From assembly GCA_021405325.1 (NCBI GenBank), contig QWII01000027.1, positions 40,185 to 104,184 on the forward strand: a DNA stretch of 64,000 bases. The letters run 5' to 3'. A program made the translations under genes and the position numbers. Positions 18,078 through 27,175 of this stretch are shown here, one piece after another. The stretch comes from Caldilinea sp. CFX5. GTDB taxonomy: Bacteria > Chloroflexota > Anaerolineae > Caldilineales > Caldilineaceae. The notes under the pieces were generated by a model, which saw nothing but the letters and a program-made list of their open reading frames with translations, made no database searches and was not told where the DNA came from. Position 1 is the first letter of the stretch, and the number at the start of each line of letters is the position of its first letter.

Positions 18078-18139
18078 CGGGTCCTCCGGTATGAAATTTT
18101 TAAAAACTAACAATCATGTAAAGGATAGAAGCGTGATTT

Positions 18140-18163
18140 CTTAATGCAACCGCTTGCATTAAG
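18140..18163. promoter_or_regulatory. LacI-family-type operator upstream of the amylopullulanase gene
   Basis: Ten-base arms CTTAATGCAA and TTGCATTAAG surround a 4-base CCGC centre. The inner TGCAA-N4-TTGCA resembles CcpA/MalR-like operators. It lies 63 bases before the ATG and just downstream of the predicted promoter, so it could block transcription when no maltodextrin inducer is present. Confidence 0.65.
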
Positions 18164-18173
18164 TTGGTAAAAT

Positions 18174-18204
18174 AGTTTACCACATAACTACCATAAATTG
18201 TCAA
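18174..18204 (-). promoter_or_regulatory. Candidate promoter of the amylopullulanase gene
   Basis: The minus strand has TTGACA (18204-18199) and TAAACT (18179-18174) with a 19-base spacer, a little long. The remaining part of the 18164-18393 gap is AT-rich and has no gene. Confidence 0.45.
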
Positions 18205-18393
18205 ATTTACAATGGGCCATGTGACAATTGTTGTAGCTAAACGATTGCTCTGACTTTTTGGTTAGTTTGGAGGAGTTGCGCTGAACGGGACAAAGTGTTA
18301 AATTTGTCCCGCCCCCAGTTGACGACAGCCTAACAAGCGTTAAACGATTAGGGTATTTTGAGTAGCTTCTGGTACAGAAAGGTACCTCAATAG

Positions 18394-18431
18394 CGCCTGC
18401 GAACGAACCATGCTGTGGTCGTTCGCAGGCG
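18394..18431 (-). terminator. Hairpin after the Rpn-like gene
   Basis: Arms of 12 bases (18394-18405 and 18420-18431), extended by a further ACCA/TGGT pairing inside, start 14 bases beyond the stop codon of the minus-strand gene. No T-run follows, so it may be a factor-assisted terminator or a stability element. Confidence 0.55.
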
Positions 18432-18445
18432 TCAAGTCATCCTGG

Positions 18446-19465
18446 CTACGCCGGGGTTGCTTGCTCCGCTTTTTGATCAGGGATGGCAGCCATTAACGAC
18501 TGGAGCAATTGTTCAAGAACAACTTTGCGTTCTTCCAGGCTCAAATGGCTGGTGAGATACTCTGTGGTAAAGTCAGTCAATAGCTGTTTTTGGGCAAGGC
18601 TTGCCAGAATTTGTTCTGGTGTTAGTCCAGCAAGCCGTTGGGCAGGGTCTAGCCCAGCTAGACGTTGTGCCGGGTCTAGCCCAGCGAGCCGTTTTTCCGC
18701 CGGAATGATTTTGAGAATATCATCGCCAAAATCGTCAACCAAATGTTGCAAGCTTTCCTGATAGGTCATCTTACCATCGCGTCGTTTCATATTGAGTACC
18801 TCCTGTGTGATTTCGGGTCGCGCCCGCCAGGCGTAAGGCAGATAGTTAATCTTCCCCTCCGCTAACATCTGTTCCAAAGCCGTACGAAATTGTCCAGCAT
18901 CACCCGTGAAGAGGAGCAGCAGATAGTTTTGCGGCGTTGGCGGCAGTTCACGGATGACGATCAGGTAGATCTGGGGGCGGTTGGCGCTGCGATAATACCC
19001 TGGTTGCAAACGTCTAAAACGATCCCGGATCTGTTTATAGGCTAGCACATTGCGTGGCTTGTTGGCGCAAATGATCGTCACCGTCATGGTGTTCGGCTCG
19101 ACGTCATGTTCACTCAAATACAAATGCGTGCGGCCATGAATCCGGTGATAATCGCGAATGGTCAACGGATCTTCCGGCCCCTTGAACTCGACTTGATTAC
19201 AGCGCAGAAAATAGAAAAACGGCGTCTCGGTTTGCAAGTGTTGATGGGCTTCTTCGCTATCGACCGTAATAATCGCATCAATGGCCAGTGGCAACCGACT
19301 GACTTCCACCTCGGTCTGTACGCCTGCCTTGAGGGGGATCAGCTTGTCTTCTAACAGTTGCTTGAAAACCGGGTCTAACTGATGATGTTTTTCAGGTGCA
19401 AAGGTCGTCACAACAGCGCTATCCTTGAGCAACACGGGATCGGATGAACAAAACGCTTGCTCCAT
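18446..19465 (-). CDS. Rpn-like PD-(D/E)XK family protein with nonapeptide repeats
   Basis: 339 residues. The N-terminal part fits a PD-(D/E)XK nuclease core: Asp63 in LAIDAIITV and Glu93-x-Lys95 in NQVEFKG, separated as in Rpn/transposase-31-like families. The middle (residues 120-190) has alternating strands and helices. Near the C-terminus three 9-residue repeats, RLAGLDPAQ, RLAGLDPAQ, RLAGLTPEQ, are followed by a decayed fourth; similar repeats occur in Rpn-like and DUF4351-type proteins. It is a lone gene, divergent from glcD. A function in DNA recombination is possible by family but not shown. Alternative: a catalytically inactive relative. Confidence 0.65.
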   Translation of the reverse strand: MEQAFCSSDPVLLKDSAVVTTFAPEKHHQLDPVFKQLLEDKLIPLKAGVQTEVEVSRLPLAIDAIITVDSEEAHQHLQTETPFFYFLRCNQVEFKGPEDPLTIRDYHRIHGRTHLYLSEHDVEPNTMTVTIICANKPRNVLAYKQIRDRFRRLQPGYYRSANRPQIYLIVIRELPPTPQNYLLLLFTGDAGQFRTALEQMLAEGKINYLPYAWRARPEITQEVLNMKRRDGKMTYQESLQHLVDDFGDDILKIIPAEKRLAGLDPAQRLAGLDPAQRLAGLTPEQILASLAQKQLLTDFTTEYLTSHLSLEERKVVLEQLLQSLMAAIPDQKAEQATPA

Positions 19466-19524
19466 AGTATACCATGTGACGGGTAGTTTTTCAATGCTGT
19501 TGCAACGGTGTGATCGATGCTAAA

Positions 19525-19554
19525 TTGACGGACGCTGCCACTCTACGTTACAAT
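19525..19554 (+). promoter_or_regulatory. Promoter of the glc locus
   Basis: TTGACG (19525-19530) and TACAAT (19549-19554) with an 18-base spacer precede the glcD ATG at 19600. The promoter lies inside the longer open frame that begins at 19510, which supports the shorter glcD start. Confidence 0.65.
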
Positions 19555-19599
19555 CGGTGGAGTATCATTGTCTGTACAACTGCTCACGAACGGTTCCCT

Positions 19600-21045
19600 A
19601 TGACGACTGAAAAACTACTCCAAGCGCTCGCCACCCGTTTCCCGGAAAAGCGGCTGTTGCAAAAGGCGCCGCAACTGACCCCCTATGAATCCGACGCGTT
19701 GACCGCCTTTCGCTCGCGACCAGCCGCGGTGGTGCTGGCCGAAAGTCAGGAGGAGGTGATCGATATCGTGCGTCTCTGTCATCAATACAATGTGCCTTTT
19801 GTCGCACGCGGCAGTGGCACCAGCCTCTCTGGCGGTTCGTTGCCGATTCAGAACGGGATTGTCATTGCGCTCAATCGCCTCAATCGCATTCTGCGTCTTG
19901 ATCCGCAGGCGCGCATCGCGGTGGTGGAACCGGGCGTTGTCAACCTGGATGTTTCCAAAGCGGCGGCGGCGCACGGTCTCTACTATGCGCCCGACCCCTC
20001 CAGCCAGTTAATTTGCACCATTGGCGGCAATGTCGCCTTTAACTCCGGCGGTGCGCACTGCCTGAAGTATGGCATGACCGCCAACCATGTCCTGGGCATC
20101 AAAGCAGTGCTGCCTGACGGCGAGGTGGTCCACCTGGGTGGTGATAGCCTGGAAGGCGTCGGCCCGGATTTAACCGGCTTTTTTGTCGGCTCGGAAGGTC
20201 TCTTTGGCGTGGCGTTGGAAATTACTCTCCGGCTATTGCCCAAACCAGAACGCTATCGCACCGTGCTGGCCGCCTATGACAGTTTGCAGGCCGCGGGAGA
20301 TGCGGTGGCGCGCGTAGTCGCCTCCGGCTTGTTGCCCGGTGCGATGGAGATCATGGATCGGCTGGCGATTGAGGCAGCGGAAGCGTCAGTCAACGCCGGC
20401 TACCCCGATGTGGCGGCGCTGCTGATTGTCGAGTTGGAGGGCGAGTCCATTGAGGTCGAAGCCGAATTTTCCCACCTGTTGCAGGTGATCGAAGAATCGG
20501 ACGCCACCGAAGTGCGCGTTGCTGCCGATGACGCCGACCGGATGCGCATTTGGAAGGGGCGCAAGGGCGCTTTTTCGGCCGTGGGTCGCCTCAGCCCCGA
20601 TTATATTGTGCAGGATGGCGTGGTGCCGCGTAGCCACTTGGGGCAGGCGCTGGCGCGGATTGAGGCGCTCAGTCGCCAATACAATTTGCGCGTCGCCAAT
20701 GTCTTTCACGCCGGCGATGGCAATCTGCACCCGCTGATTCTCTATAATGGCCGTGAGCAGGGCGCGCTGGAACGAGCCGAAGCGTTGGCCGGTGACATTC
20801 TGCAAATGTGCATCGACCTGGGCGGCTCGATTACCGGTGAACATGGTGTCGGCATGGAAAAGCGCCACTTTATGCCGGTAATGTTCAATGAGACCGACTT
20901 GAGTGTTATGCGCGAAATCCGCCAGGCCATCGATCCGCAGGAACTCGCCAATCGCGGCAAGATGTTACCCGATGGCACCGCGCCGGCGCTGGCCCATCAT
21001 GGGCCGCATCCCTTGGAAAAGCAAGGGATTATCTCCCGCGAATAA
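19600..21045 (+). CDS. glcD: Glycolate oxidase subunit GlcD, FAD-linked
   Basis: FAD-binding catalytic subunit of glycolate (or D-lactate) oxidase, 481 residues, close to the E. coli length. FAD-binding type-4 motifs are clear: [15 protein letters not shown] near residues 65-80, [14 protein letters not shown], and [17 protein letters not shown]. The C-terminal cap has [10 protein letters not shown], and the terminal [11 protein letters not shown] motif carries the substrate-interacting His. No strong ribosome site was seen at 19600, but the start agrees with conserved N-terminal sequence and with the promoter position. It oxidises glycolate to glyoxylate with electrons passing to GlcE and GlcF. 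The downstream partner glcE is separated from it by a toxin-antitoxin pair. Confidence 0.93.
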   Translation: MTTEKLLQALATRFPEKRLLQKAPQLTPYESDALTAFRSRPAAVVLAESQEEVIDIVRLCHQYNVPFVARGSGTSLSGGSLPIQNGIVIALNRLNRILRLDPQARIAVVEPGVVNLDVSKAAAAHGLYYAPDPSSQLICTIGGNVAFNSGGAHCLKYGMTANHVLGIKAVLPDGEVVHLGGDSLEGVGPDLTGFFVGSEGLFGVALEITLRLLPKPERYRTVLAAYDSLQAAGDAVARVVASGLLPGAMEIMDRLAIEAAEASVNAGYPDVAALLIVELEGESIEVEAEFSHLLQVIEESDATEVRVAADDADRMRIWKGRKGAFSAVGRLSPDYIVQDGVVPRSHLGQALARIEALSRQYNLRVANVFHAGDGNLHPLILYNGREQGALERAEALAGDILQMCIDLGGSITGEHGVGMEKRHFMPVMFNETDLSVMREIRQAIDPQELANRGKMLPDGTAPALAHHGPHPLEKQGIISRE

Positions 21046-21058
21046 GTAGGAATTATGC

Positions 21059-21343
21059 GTGCCTAATCGTCTTTTTGAATGGGATGATGAAAAGGATCTT
21101 GCCAACCAAGATAAGCACAATGTGACCTTTGCTGAGGCTACATTTGCTTTTGACGATCCGTACCGTCTTATTATTGTGGATAAACGCCACAGCAAGCGGG
21201 ATGAGAAGCGATATTTTTGTATTGGTCGGGTGCGTAAAGGGATTCTCACTGTCAGATTTACCTACCGTAACGGGAAAATTAGAATCTTTGGCGCTGGTTT
21301 CTGGCGGGAAGGAAAGAGTCAATATGAAGCACAAGCAAAATAA
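21059..21343 (+). CDS. brnT: BrnT family toxin
   Basis: Predicted ribonuclease toxin, 94 residues. The family signature FEWDDEKDLANQDKHNVTF is at the N-terminus, followed by EATFAFDDP and a C-terminal RKGILTVRFTYR core strand. It begins with GTG at 21059, with AGGAATT a short distance upstream; the only nearby ATG (21056) hits a stop after three codons. The order toxin then antitoxin is typical for BrnTA. It starts 13 bases after glcD and is co-directional with the glc genes, so it may share their transcript. Confidence 0.85.
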   Translation: MPNRLFEWDDEKDLANQDKHNVTFAEATFAFDDPYRLIIVDKRHSKRDEKRYFCIGRVRKGILTVRFTYRNGKIRIFGAGFWREGKSQYEAQAK

Positions 21344-21614
21344 TGAGCTAGCGGATGAAACGGTGGTCTACACCGATGAACCACTTGAGTTTGGGGAAGT
21401 AGTTGTCGATTTTTTGCCGTCTCCGGCGGAATTAGCAAACGCCCGCAGCCAGGTATTTGTAAGAATCGCATTAGACGTTGATACATTGGCTTTTTTCAAA
21501 CAGATGGCAAAAAAGCAAAAAATTTCTCATCAAGCAGTTTTGGAAAACTTACTGGAAAGCTATGCCCAACGCAAGCTTCATGCCAACCATATCCTTGAAG
21601 CTGTAACAGGTTGA
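21324..21614 (+). CDS. brnA: BrnA-like antitoxin
   Basis: 96 residues, overlapping the toxin gene by 20 bases. The N-terminus is acidic. The C-terminal half has the BrnA pattern: RIALDVDTLAFFKQMAKKQ then a helix KISHQAVLENLLESYAQRK, consistent with a ribbon-helix-helix DNA-binding domain. The ATG at 21324 follows GGAAAGAG. By family knowledge it would neutralise BrnT and repress the pair. Its stop is 5 bases before the glcE ATG, so the pair is embedded tightly in the glc gene order. Confidence 0.78.
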   Translation: MKHKQNNELADETVVYTDEPLEFGEVVVDFLPSPAELANARSQVFVRIALDVDTLAFFKQMAKKQKISHQAVLENLLESYAQRKLHANHILEAVTG

Positions 21615-21619
21615 GATCA

Positions 21620-22732
<1,113 letters not shown>

Positions 22733-22739
22733 AAAGCCA

Positions 22740-22808
22740 CCGGTGCAAGGCACTGGTCAATTGATTGGTTAGGATGACAAGTTTGTCTTGACCAGTGCCA
22801 CGCACCGG
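22740..22808. repeat. Inverted repeat between glcE and glcF
   Basis: Two 21-base arms (22740-22760 and 22788-22808) match at 19 positions. They begin 7 bases after the glcE stop. The following 40 bases to the glcF start contain a 7-base direct repeat, ACGAATC. The element is between co-directional operon genes and could lower glcF expression. Confidence 0.75.
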
Positions 22809-22850
22809 CGCGTTCACAAATCACGTAGCACGAATCACGAATCACAAACC

Positions 22851-24110
22851 ATGCAACACACCATTCCACTTGAAACCCTCGGCGCGCAAGGCCCAGCGAT
22901 GGCCCACGCCGTTGATAAATGTGTCCACTGTGGCTTTTGCCTCTCCGCTTGTCCCACCTATAAGGTGTTGGGCGAGGAGATGGATTCACCGCGCGGTCGC
23001 ATCTTTTTGATGAAAGAACAACTCGAAGGCGGGCTGGAACTGGATGCCATCACCCCCTTTGTCGACCGCTGTCTGGGCTGTATGGCTTGCGTCACTGCTT
23101 GTCCATCGGGGGTGGAGTATGGCGAGTTGTTGACCCCCTTCCGCGCCCGCGCCGAGGAGCAACGGAGCCGCACACCGATGGAACGGTTGACCCGTTTGCT
23201 GGTACGCGAAACCTTGCCCTATCCCACCCGTTTTCGGCTGGCGGCGCTGATGGGCAAACTGGCCGCGCCGGTGCGACCATTCTTACCGGACAGCCTGGGC
23301 GCCATGCTCAATCTGTTGCCGGCGCACTTACCGAAAGCACAACCGTTACCAGCCATTTATCCAGCAGCAGGAACGCGCCGCGCACGGGTGGCCTTGTTAG
23401 CCGGTTGTGTCCAGCAGGTGCTGTCGCCGTCGATCAACTGGGCGACGTTGCGGGTGCTGGCGCGTAACGGCGTCGAGGTGGTGATCCCGGCCAATCAAGG
23501 CTGTTGCGGCTCGCTCGCGATGCACACCGGTGACGCGGCCCAGGCGAAAAGTCTGGCGCGCAAGAACTTGACCGCGTTCCCGGTCGATGTCGATGCCATT
23601 GTTACCAACGCCGCCGGTTGCGGCTCCGGGATGCGCGAATATGGGCTGCTTTTTGCCGGAACATCGGCGGAGAGTGCCGCGCATACCTTTGCCGGTCGCG
23701 TCAAAGATGTAAGTGTTTTCTTGCAGGAACTGGGCTTGCTCACACCACCCCCCTTGACAGAACCCCTCATTGTGGCCTATCATGATGCGTGTCACCTCGC
23801 GCACGCACAACGGGTCACCAGCCAGCCGCGCCGACTGTTGGCGGCGATTCCGAATCTTACTTTGCGCGAAGTGCCGGAAGGCGAATTATGTTGCGGTTCC
23901 GCGGGTACGTATAATCTGGAACAGCCGGAGATCGCCCGTGAACTGGGTGAACGCAAAGCAAAGAATATCCTGACGACCGGCGCACAGGCCGTGGTGACTG
24001 GTAACATTGGCTGTATGATGCAGATCCAAACGCACTTGCAGACGCAGGGGCGGTCGCTGCCGATCTGGCATACGATGGAACTGCTGGATCAGGCGTATGG
24101 GAATCAGTAG
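22851..24110 (+). CDS. glcF: Glycolate oxidase iron-sulfur subunit GlcF
   Basis: Electron-transfer subunit, 419 residues. Two 4Fe-4S ferredoxin motifs are present: Cys24, 27, 30, 34 ([12 protein letters not shown]) and Cys74, 77, 80, 84 ([12 protein letters not shown]). The C-terminal half has two CCG-domain motifs, [15 protein letters not shown] and [12 protein letters not shown], typical of GlcF and LldE/HdrB-like proteins. The ATG at 22851 is the first plausible start after the repeat region. It would accept electrons from GlcD/GlcE and pass them to quinone. The stop codon lies inside the first unit of an 8-base-periodic array. Confidence 0.93.
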   Translation: MQHTIPLETLGAQGPAMAHAVDKCVHCGFCLSACPTYKVLGEEMDSPRGRIFLMKEQLEGGLELDAITPFVDRCLGCMACVTACPSGVEYGELLTPFRARAEEQRSRTPMERLTRLLVRETLPYPTRFRLAALMGKLAAPVRPFLPDSLGAMLNLLPAHLPKAQPLPAIYPAAGTRRARVALLAGCVQQVLSPSINWATLRVLARNGVEVVIPANQGCCGSLAMHTGDAAQAKSLARKNLTAFPVDVDAIVTNAAGCGSGMREYGLLFAGTSAESAAHTFAGRVKDVSVFLQELGLLTPPPLTEPLIVAYHDACHLAHAQRVTSQPRRLLAAIPNLTLREVPEGELCCGSAGTYNLEQPEIARELGERKAKNILTTGAQAVVTGNIGCMMQIQTHLQTQGRSLPIWHTMELLDQAYGNQ

Positions 24111-24205
24111 GACAGTAAAACAGTGGGCCAGTGAATCAGTGAGACAGTAAATCAGTATCGACTCACTGCTCTACTGTCCCACTGACCGACTGTCCCACTG
24201 ACTAC
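24103..24205. repeat. 8-base-periodic inverted repeat array after glcF
   Basis: Seven octamers of the form NNCAGTNN run from 24103 to 24158 (for example GACAGTAA, AACAGTGG, ATCAGTGA). They are followed by the inverted form, with ACTG every 8 bases, to about 24200. The first unit contains the glcF stop codon. The two halves can pair as an imperfect hairpin. Confidence 0.8.
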
Positions 24206-24227
24206 TAGTGGAGAAATTGAGGAAACT

Positions 24228-24602
24228 ATGTCGAAATTCGTCCGTGTCCAAACTGCGTTACGCGACGTCACGTTGATCAAGCGCGCGTTGGAAGATTTGA
24301 AGATCGGCTATCAAGAAAACGCCCAGTATATGCACATCTGGAGCGGCTTTAAGGGCAAGGTGCCGTTGCTGATCAAGCAGAAACAAGCGCAATTTGCCCT
24401 CCGCCAGGCGTCCGATGAGAGCTACGAAGTCATCGGCGACGATATGCAGATGGCGGCGATCCGCAAGACGATGGATCAGGTGCAGCAGCGCTATGCCTAT
24501 CACAAAGTGCTGACCGAAACCACCAAAGCCGGCTTTGATCTGGTCGAAGAAAAGGTGGGCCAGGATCAGGTGATCCGCTTGACCGTGCGGCGGTGGAGCT
24601 AG
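24228..24602 (+). CDS. DUF1257 domain-containing protein (Ycf35-like)
   Basis: 124 residues, the family length. The start MSKFVRVQTALRDVTLIKRALEDL and the mid-section QAQFALRQASDESYEVIGDDMQM match the DUF1257/Ycf35 family, found in cyanobacteria, algal plastids and Chloroflexota. The biochemical function is unknown. The gene is followed after 5 bases by a DUF2997 gene, the usual partner. In cyanobacteria these pairs often lie near an AAA ATPase; none is present here. Confidence 0.85.
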   Translation: MSKFVRVQTALRDVTLIKRALEDLKIGYQENAQYMHIWSGFKGKVPLLIKQKQAQFALRQASDESYEVIGDDMQMAAIRKTMDQVQQRYAYHKVLTETTKAGFDLVEEKVGQDQVIRLTVRRWS

Positions 24603-24607
24603 CGCCC

Positions 24608-24802
24608 ATGCAAAAACAAGAAATCGAAATCACGATCCTGCGCGATGGTCGCATTGAGTATACGATCAAAGGGGTGAAGGGCAGCGCCTGCGACAGCATC
24701 AGCGCGCTCCTTGAGCAACTGGGCAAGATCGAAGAGAAGAGCAACACCGGTGAGTATTACGAATATGGCAGCGACAGCCACATCCATATCGGCCAGCAGT
24801 GA
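24608..24802 (+). CDS. DUF2997 domain-containing small protein
   Basis: 64 residues. The pattern QEIEITILRDGRIEYTIKGVKGSAC followed by ISALLEQLGKIEE matches DUF2997, a small beta-strand protein of unknown function that travels with DUF1257. I start at the ATG at 24608, after the upstream stop; the longer frame from 24593 overlaps the DUF1257 gene. Confidence 0.82.
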   Translation: MQKQEIEITILRDGRIEYTIKGVKGSACDSISALLEQLGKIEEKSNTGEYYEYGSDSHIHIGQQ

Positions 24803-24833
24803 AGTTATCGGTGACGCATGGCCGTTGTTGCCG

Positions 24834-24980
24834 GTGGAGACAGAAATTTATATTTTGCCCGATGGGCGGGTGATCGTCGCTGATTTGCCAGCGGAATTGG
24901 CGGCGATGTTGGTTGCGCTCGGCGTCGATGCGCCTGCAGATGTGACTATCCCAGCCGAACCAATGCCTGCCCATGAGTGA
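24834..24980 (+). CDS. Small hypothetical protein, possible DUF2997-like paralogue
   Basis: About 48 residues from a GTG at 24834; the frame is open upstream to 24711, so the start is uncertain. The first part, ETEIYILPDGRVIVADLPAELAAMLVALG, has the same strand-turn-strand-helix order as the preceding DUF2997 protein (EIEITILRDGRIEY...), which suggests a diverged duplicate; this is inference. It overlaps the next gene by 8 bases. Function unknown. Confidence 0.45.
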   Translation: METEIYILPDGRVIVADLPAELAAMLVALGVDAPADVTIPAEPMPAHE

Positions 24981-25728
24981 TCTGCTCAATCTCACCGCTT
25001 CCGTTGGTCCGTCCGCCAAAATCACCCAACTGTTTGCGCGCCTGGAACTCTTTAGCGCCGGTGAGCCGCCAAGCCATACCCTTTTTGTACAAGGCGAGCC
25101 AACGCTGGTCGAACACAACCCGCTCCAACCGGCACAGGAGCAATTGCTGCTGATCGACCCGCCAACGGATGTGGCGGAACGCTTTCGCCTGCCCACCCAG
25201 ACCGCCGTCCTCTTTACCGGTGAGCCGACAGCAGTTGGTTTGTCACTCCTGGAAACAAAGCCCGGCGGCGTCGCCCATTTGCGTATTGGCGAACATTTCC
25301 TTGATCTCTACTCGCAAACTGGGAGCGCGGTGGTTTATCTGCCGGCGCTGGGCATTGTTTGCGGCGGTTCGTTTGGCAGCGATGCCATTTTGCCCGCTGT
25401 CGCGCCCGCTTCCACCGGCGACCAGGAACTGACAACCTTGCGCCTGTTGGCCCAACTGGTTAAACAGCGTCGCTTTCAGTTGTATATTCCGCGTGTCGGC
25501 GCTCTGAGCAGCAGCCCCGTCGAGATGATGGAACGGCTGGCTGCCGATGTCGCCTATCTGCATGGTCTCCGGCGAGTTGTGCTACCCGTCGCACAGCAGG
25601 GCGAACCATTTGCCCAAATCGAAGCCGTCGCTGCTTCCTTGCTCCCCGCAGCCCGTCGTTCACCGGTTTGTCAGGAACAACACCGCACCAATTTGCGCCA
25701 TCTTTATTCGCAACAGACCGCAACCTAA
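24973..25728 (+). CDS. Degenerate metallo-beta-lactamase-fold-like protein
   Basis: 251 residues. The order of strands resembles the MBL fold: LLLIDPP early, then AVLFTGEPTAVGLSLLE where the HxHxDH motif would be, GEHFLDLYSQTGSAVVYLP, and GIVCGGSFGSDAILP where the usual GD(T/S) motif has GG. None of the expected metal-binding His/Asp sets is seen, so a non-catalytic or highly diverged role is likely. It overlaps the small gene upstream by 8 bases and is the last gene of the DUF1257/DUF2997 cluster. The fold call is inference from pattern only. The 243 bases after it hold no gene. Confidence 0.5.
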   Translation: MSDLLNLTASVGPSAKITQLFARLELFSAGEPPSHTLFVQGEPTLVEHNPLQPAQEQLLLIDPPTDVAERFRLPTQTAVLFTGEPTAVGLSLLETKPGGVAHLRIGEHFLDLYSQTGSAVVYLPALGIVCGGSFGSDAILPAVAPASTGDQELTTLRLLAQLVKQRRFQLYIPRVGALSSSPVEMMERLAADVAYLHGLRRVVLPVAQQGEPFAQIEAVAASLLPAARRSPVCQEQHRTNLRHLYSQQTAT

Positions 25729-25971
25729 GTAGAATACAGAAACTCTAAGGGACGATACGACTGCGGACTACTGATTCTACGCTACACCACCTTCCACTCA
25801 ACCGCTCCTCCCTTTCCAATCCATGATCGTTTAATTTTGCCCGCACTTGCGTAAGTTCAAGCACACACACTTTGGGCAAAGCAACGTATATTGGGTGTCG
25901 AAACCTAGCCCCGTAGGTGGATAAGATGACAATGGTGTGTCAACGGCAAACTACCCAACCTGGAGGAGCGG

Positions 25972-27150
25972 ATGAAAAGCAAAGCTTTCGTTTTATGCAT
26001 GGCGACCTGGCTGATCATGGTGGTTGGCTGTATTACGCCGCCGACAGCCCCCGATCCAACGGCGGCGGGACAAGGTACTACCGCGTTACTGCCCAATGAG
26101 CCGCCACCATTCAGCACTGCCGGCTGGAAAACCGATTTTACGCAACGCACGGTCGCCTGGGACGAGGTGCTTTCGGGCGGTCCCCCGAAGGATGGCATTC
26201 CCGCCATCGACCAGCCCACCTTTGAAAGTGTGGCAAGTGCGGCCGGTCGCCTGGCCAAGCAGTCGCCGGTGCTCTTCTTTGCGCATGGGCGCGTAACCCG
26301 CGCCTACCCGCTCGATATTCTGATTTGGCATGAGATCGTCAACGATGTGGTCGATGGGCAGCCGGTGGCCGTTACCTTTTGTCCCCTCTGTAATGCCAGC
26401 ATTGTCTTTGACCGCCAGGTGGGGGAACGCACCCTCGATTTTGGCACGACCGGCAAGCTGCGCAAGAGCGATCTGATCATGTATGACCGGCAGACCGAGA
26501 GTTGGTGGCAGCAAGCGCTGGGCGAGGCGATTGTCGGTGAATTCACCGGCACGCAGCTCAACTTTCTGCCCAGCCAGGTGATGAGCTTTGGCGATTTTGC
26601 CGCTGAATTTCCCACCGGCGAGGTGCTGGCGATCCCGTCTGACTTCAGCCGTTCCTACGGATATAACCCGTATGAGGGCTATGATAGCACGGCGCGGCCC
26701 TTCCTCTATGATGGTGAACTTGACGCACGTTTGCCGGCGACCGAACGGGTGGTCGGGATCGTGCTTGGCGCCGCCGCCAGAGCCTACCCCTTTACCACCT
26801 TAACCGAGCATGGCGTGGTCAATGATGCGATCGCCGAAACGCCCATTGTGATCTTTTTCAAAAGGGGTGTCAGCAGCGCTTTGGATACGGCTCGTATCGA
26901 CCAAGGGCGGGATGTCGGCAGCACTGTGGTCTTCGACCGGCGCCTGGACAATCAGGTCTTGACCTTTGCCGCAAGCGGGAACGGAACTTTCACCGATACG
27001 GAAACCGGCAGCACCTGGAATATCATCGGTGCAGCGATTGACGGGCCATTGGCCGGCAAGCAACTCACCCGTGTGGTTGCCTTTGATCACTTCTGGTTTG
27101 CCTGGCGGGCCTTTTTCCCGGCGACGGAACTCTTTGCGTTTCCTGAATAA
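25972..27150 (+). CDS. DUF3179 domain-containing lipoprotein
   Basis: 392 residues. A short lipoprotein signal ends at VVGC (Cys20), followed by a Pro/Ala/Thr-rich linker. The mature protein shows the DUF3179 pattern: DGIPAIDQPTFE, PVLFFAHGRVTRAYPLDIL.WHEIVND, VTFCPLCNASIVFDR, and TESWWQQALGEAIVGEFTG. It ends with GSTWNIIGAAIDGPLAGKQL and FDHFWFAWRAFFP. GGAGGAG precedes the ATG. The family is extracytoplasmic, function unknown. It stands alone and converges with the membrane-protein gene 25 bases downstream. Confidence 0.88.
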   Translation: MKSKAFVLCMATWLIMVVGCITPPTAPDPTAAGQGTTALLPNEPPPFSTAGWKTDFTQRTVAWDEVLSGGPPKDGIPAIDQPTFESVASAAGRLAKQSPVLFFAHGRVTRAYPLDILIWHEIVNDVVDGQPVAVTFCPLCNASIVFDRQVGERTLDFGTTGKLRKSDLIMYDRQTESWWQQALGEAIVGEFTGTQLNFLPSQVMSFGDFAAEFPTGEVLAIPSDFSRSYGYNPYEGYDSTARPFLYDGELDARLPATERVVGIVLGAAARAYPFTTLTEHGVVNDAIAETPIVIFFKRGVSSALDTARIDQGRDVGSTVVFDRRLDNQVLTFAASGNGTFTDTETGSTWNIIGAAIDGPLAGKQLTRVVAFDHFWFAWRAFFPATELFAFPE

Positions 27151-27153
27151 TCG

Positions 27154-27174
27154 GTGGCCTTCTAGGCGCCTACG
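27154..27174. repeat. GCCTTCTAGGCGCC-type motif, copy 1
   Basis: GGCCTTCTAGGCGCCTACG lies between two convergent stop codons and is bracketed by ATAATCG and CGATTAT. The same core recurs at 36308 and 52960, always near 3' ends of genes. Confidence 0.5.
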
Positions 27175-27175
27175 A

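Noticed and set aside
19510..19599. N-terminal extension of glcD
   Set aside because: The stretch contains the predicted promoter and is not conserved-looking; ATG 19600 is preferred.
25729..25971. Possible small gene in the 243-base gap before the DUF3179 gene
   Set aside because: No frame with a ribosome site or protein-like composition was seen.
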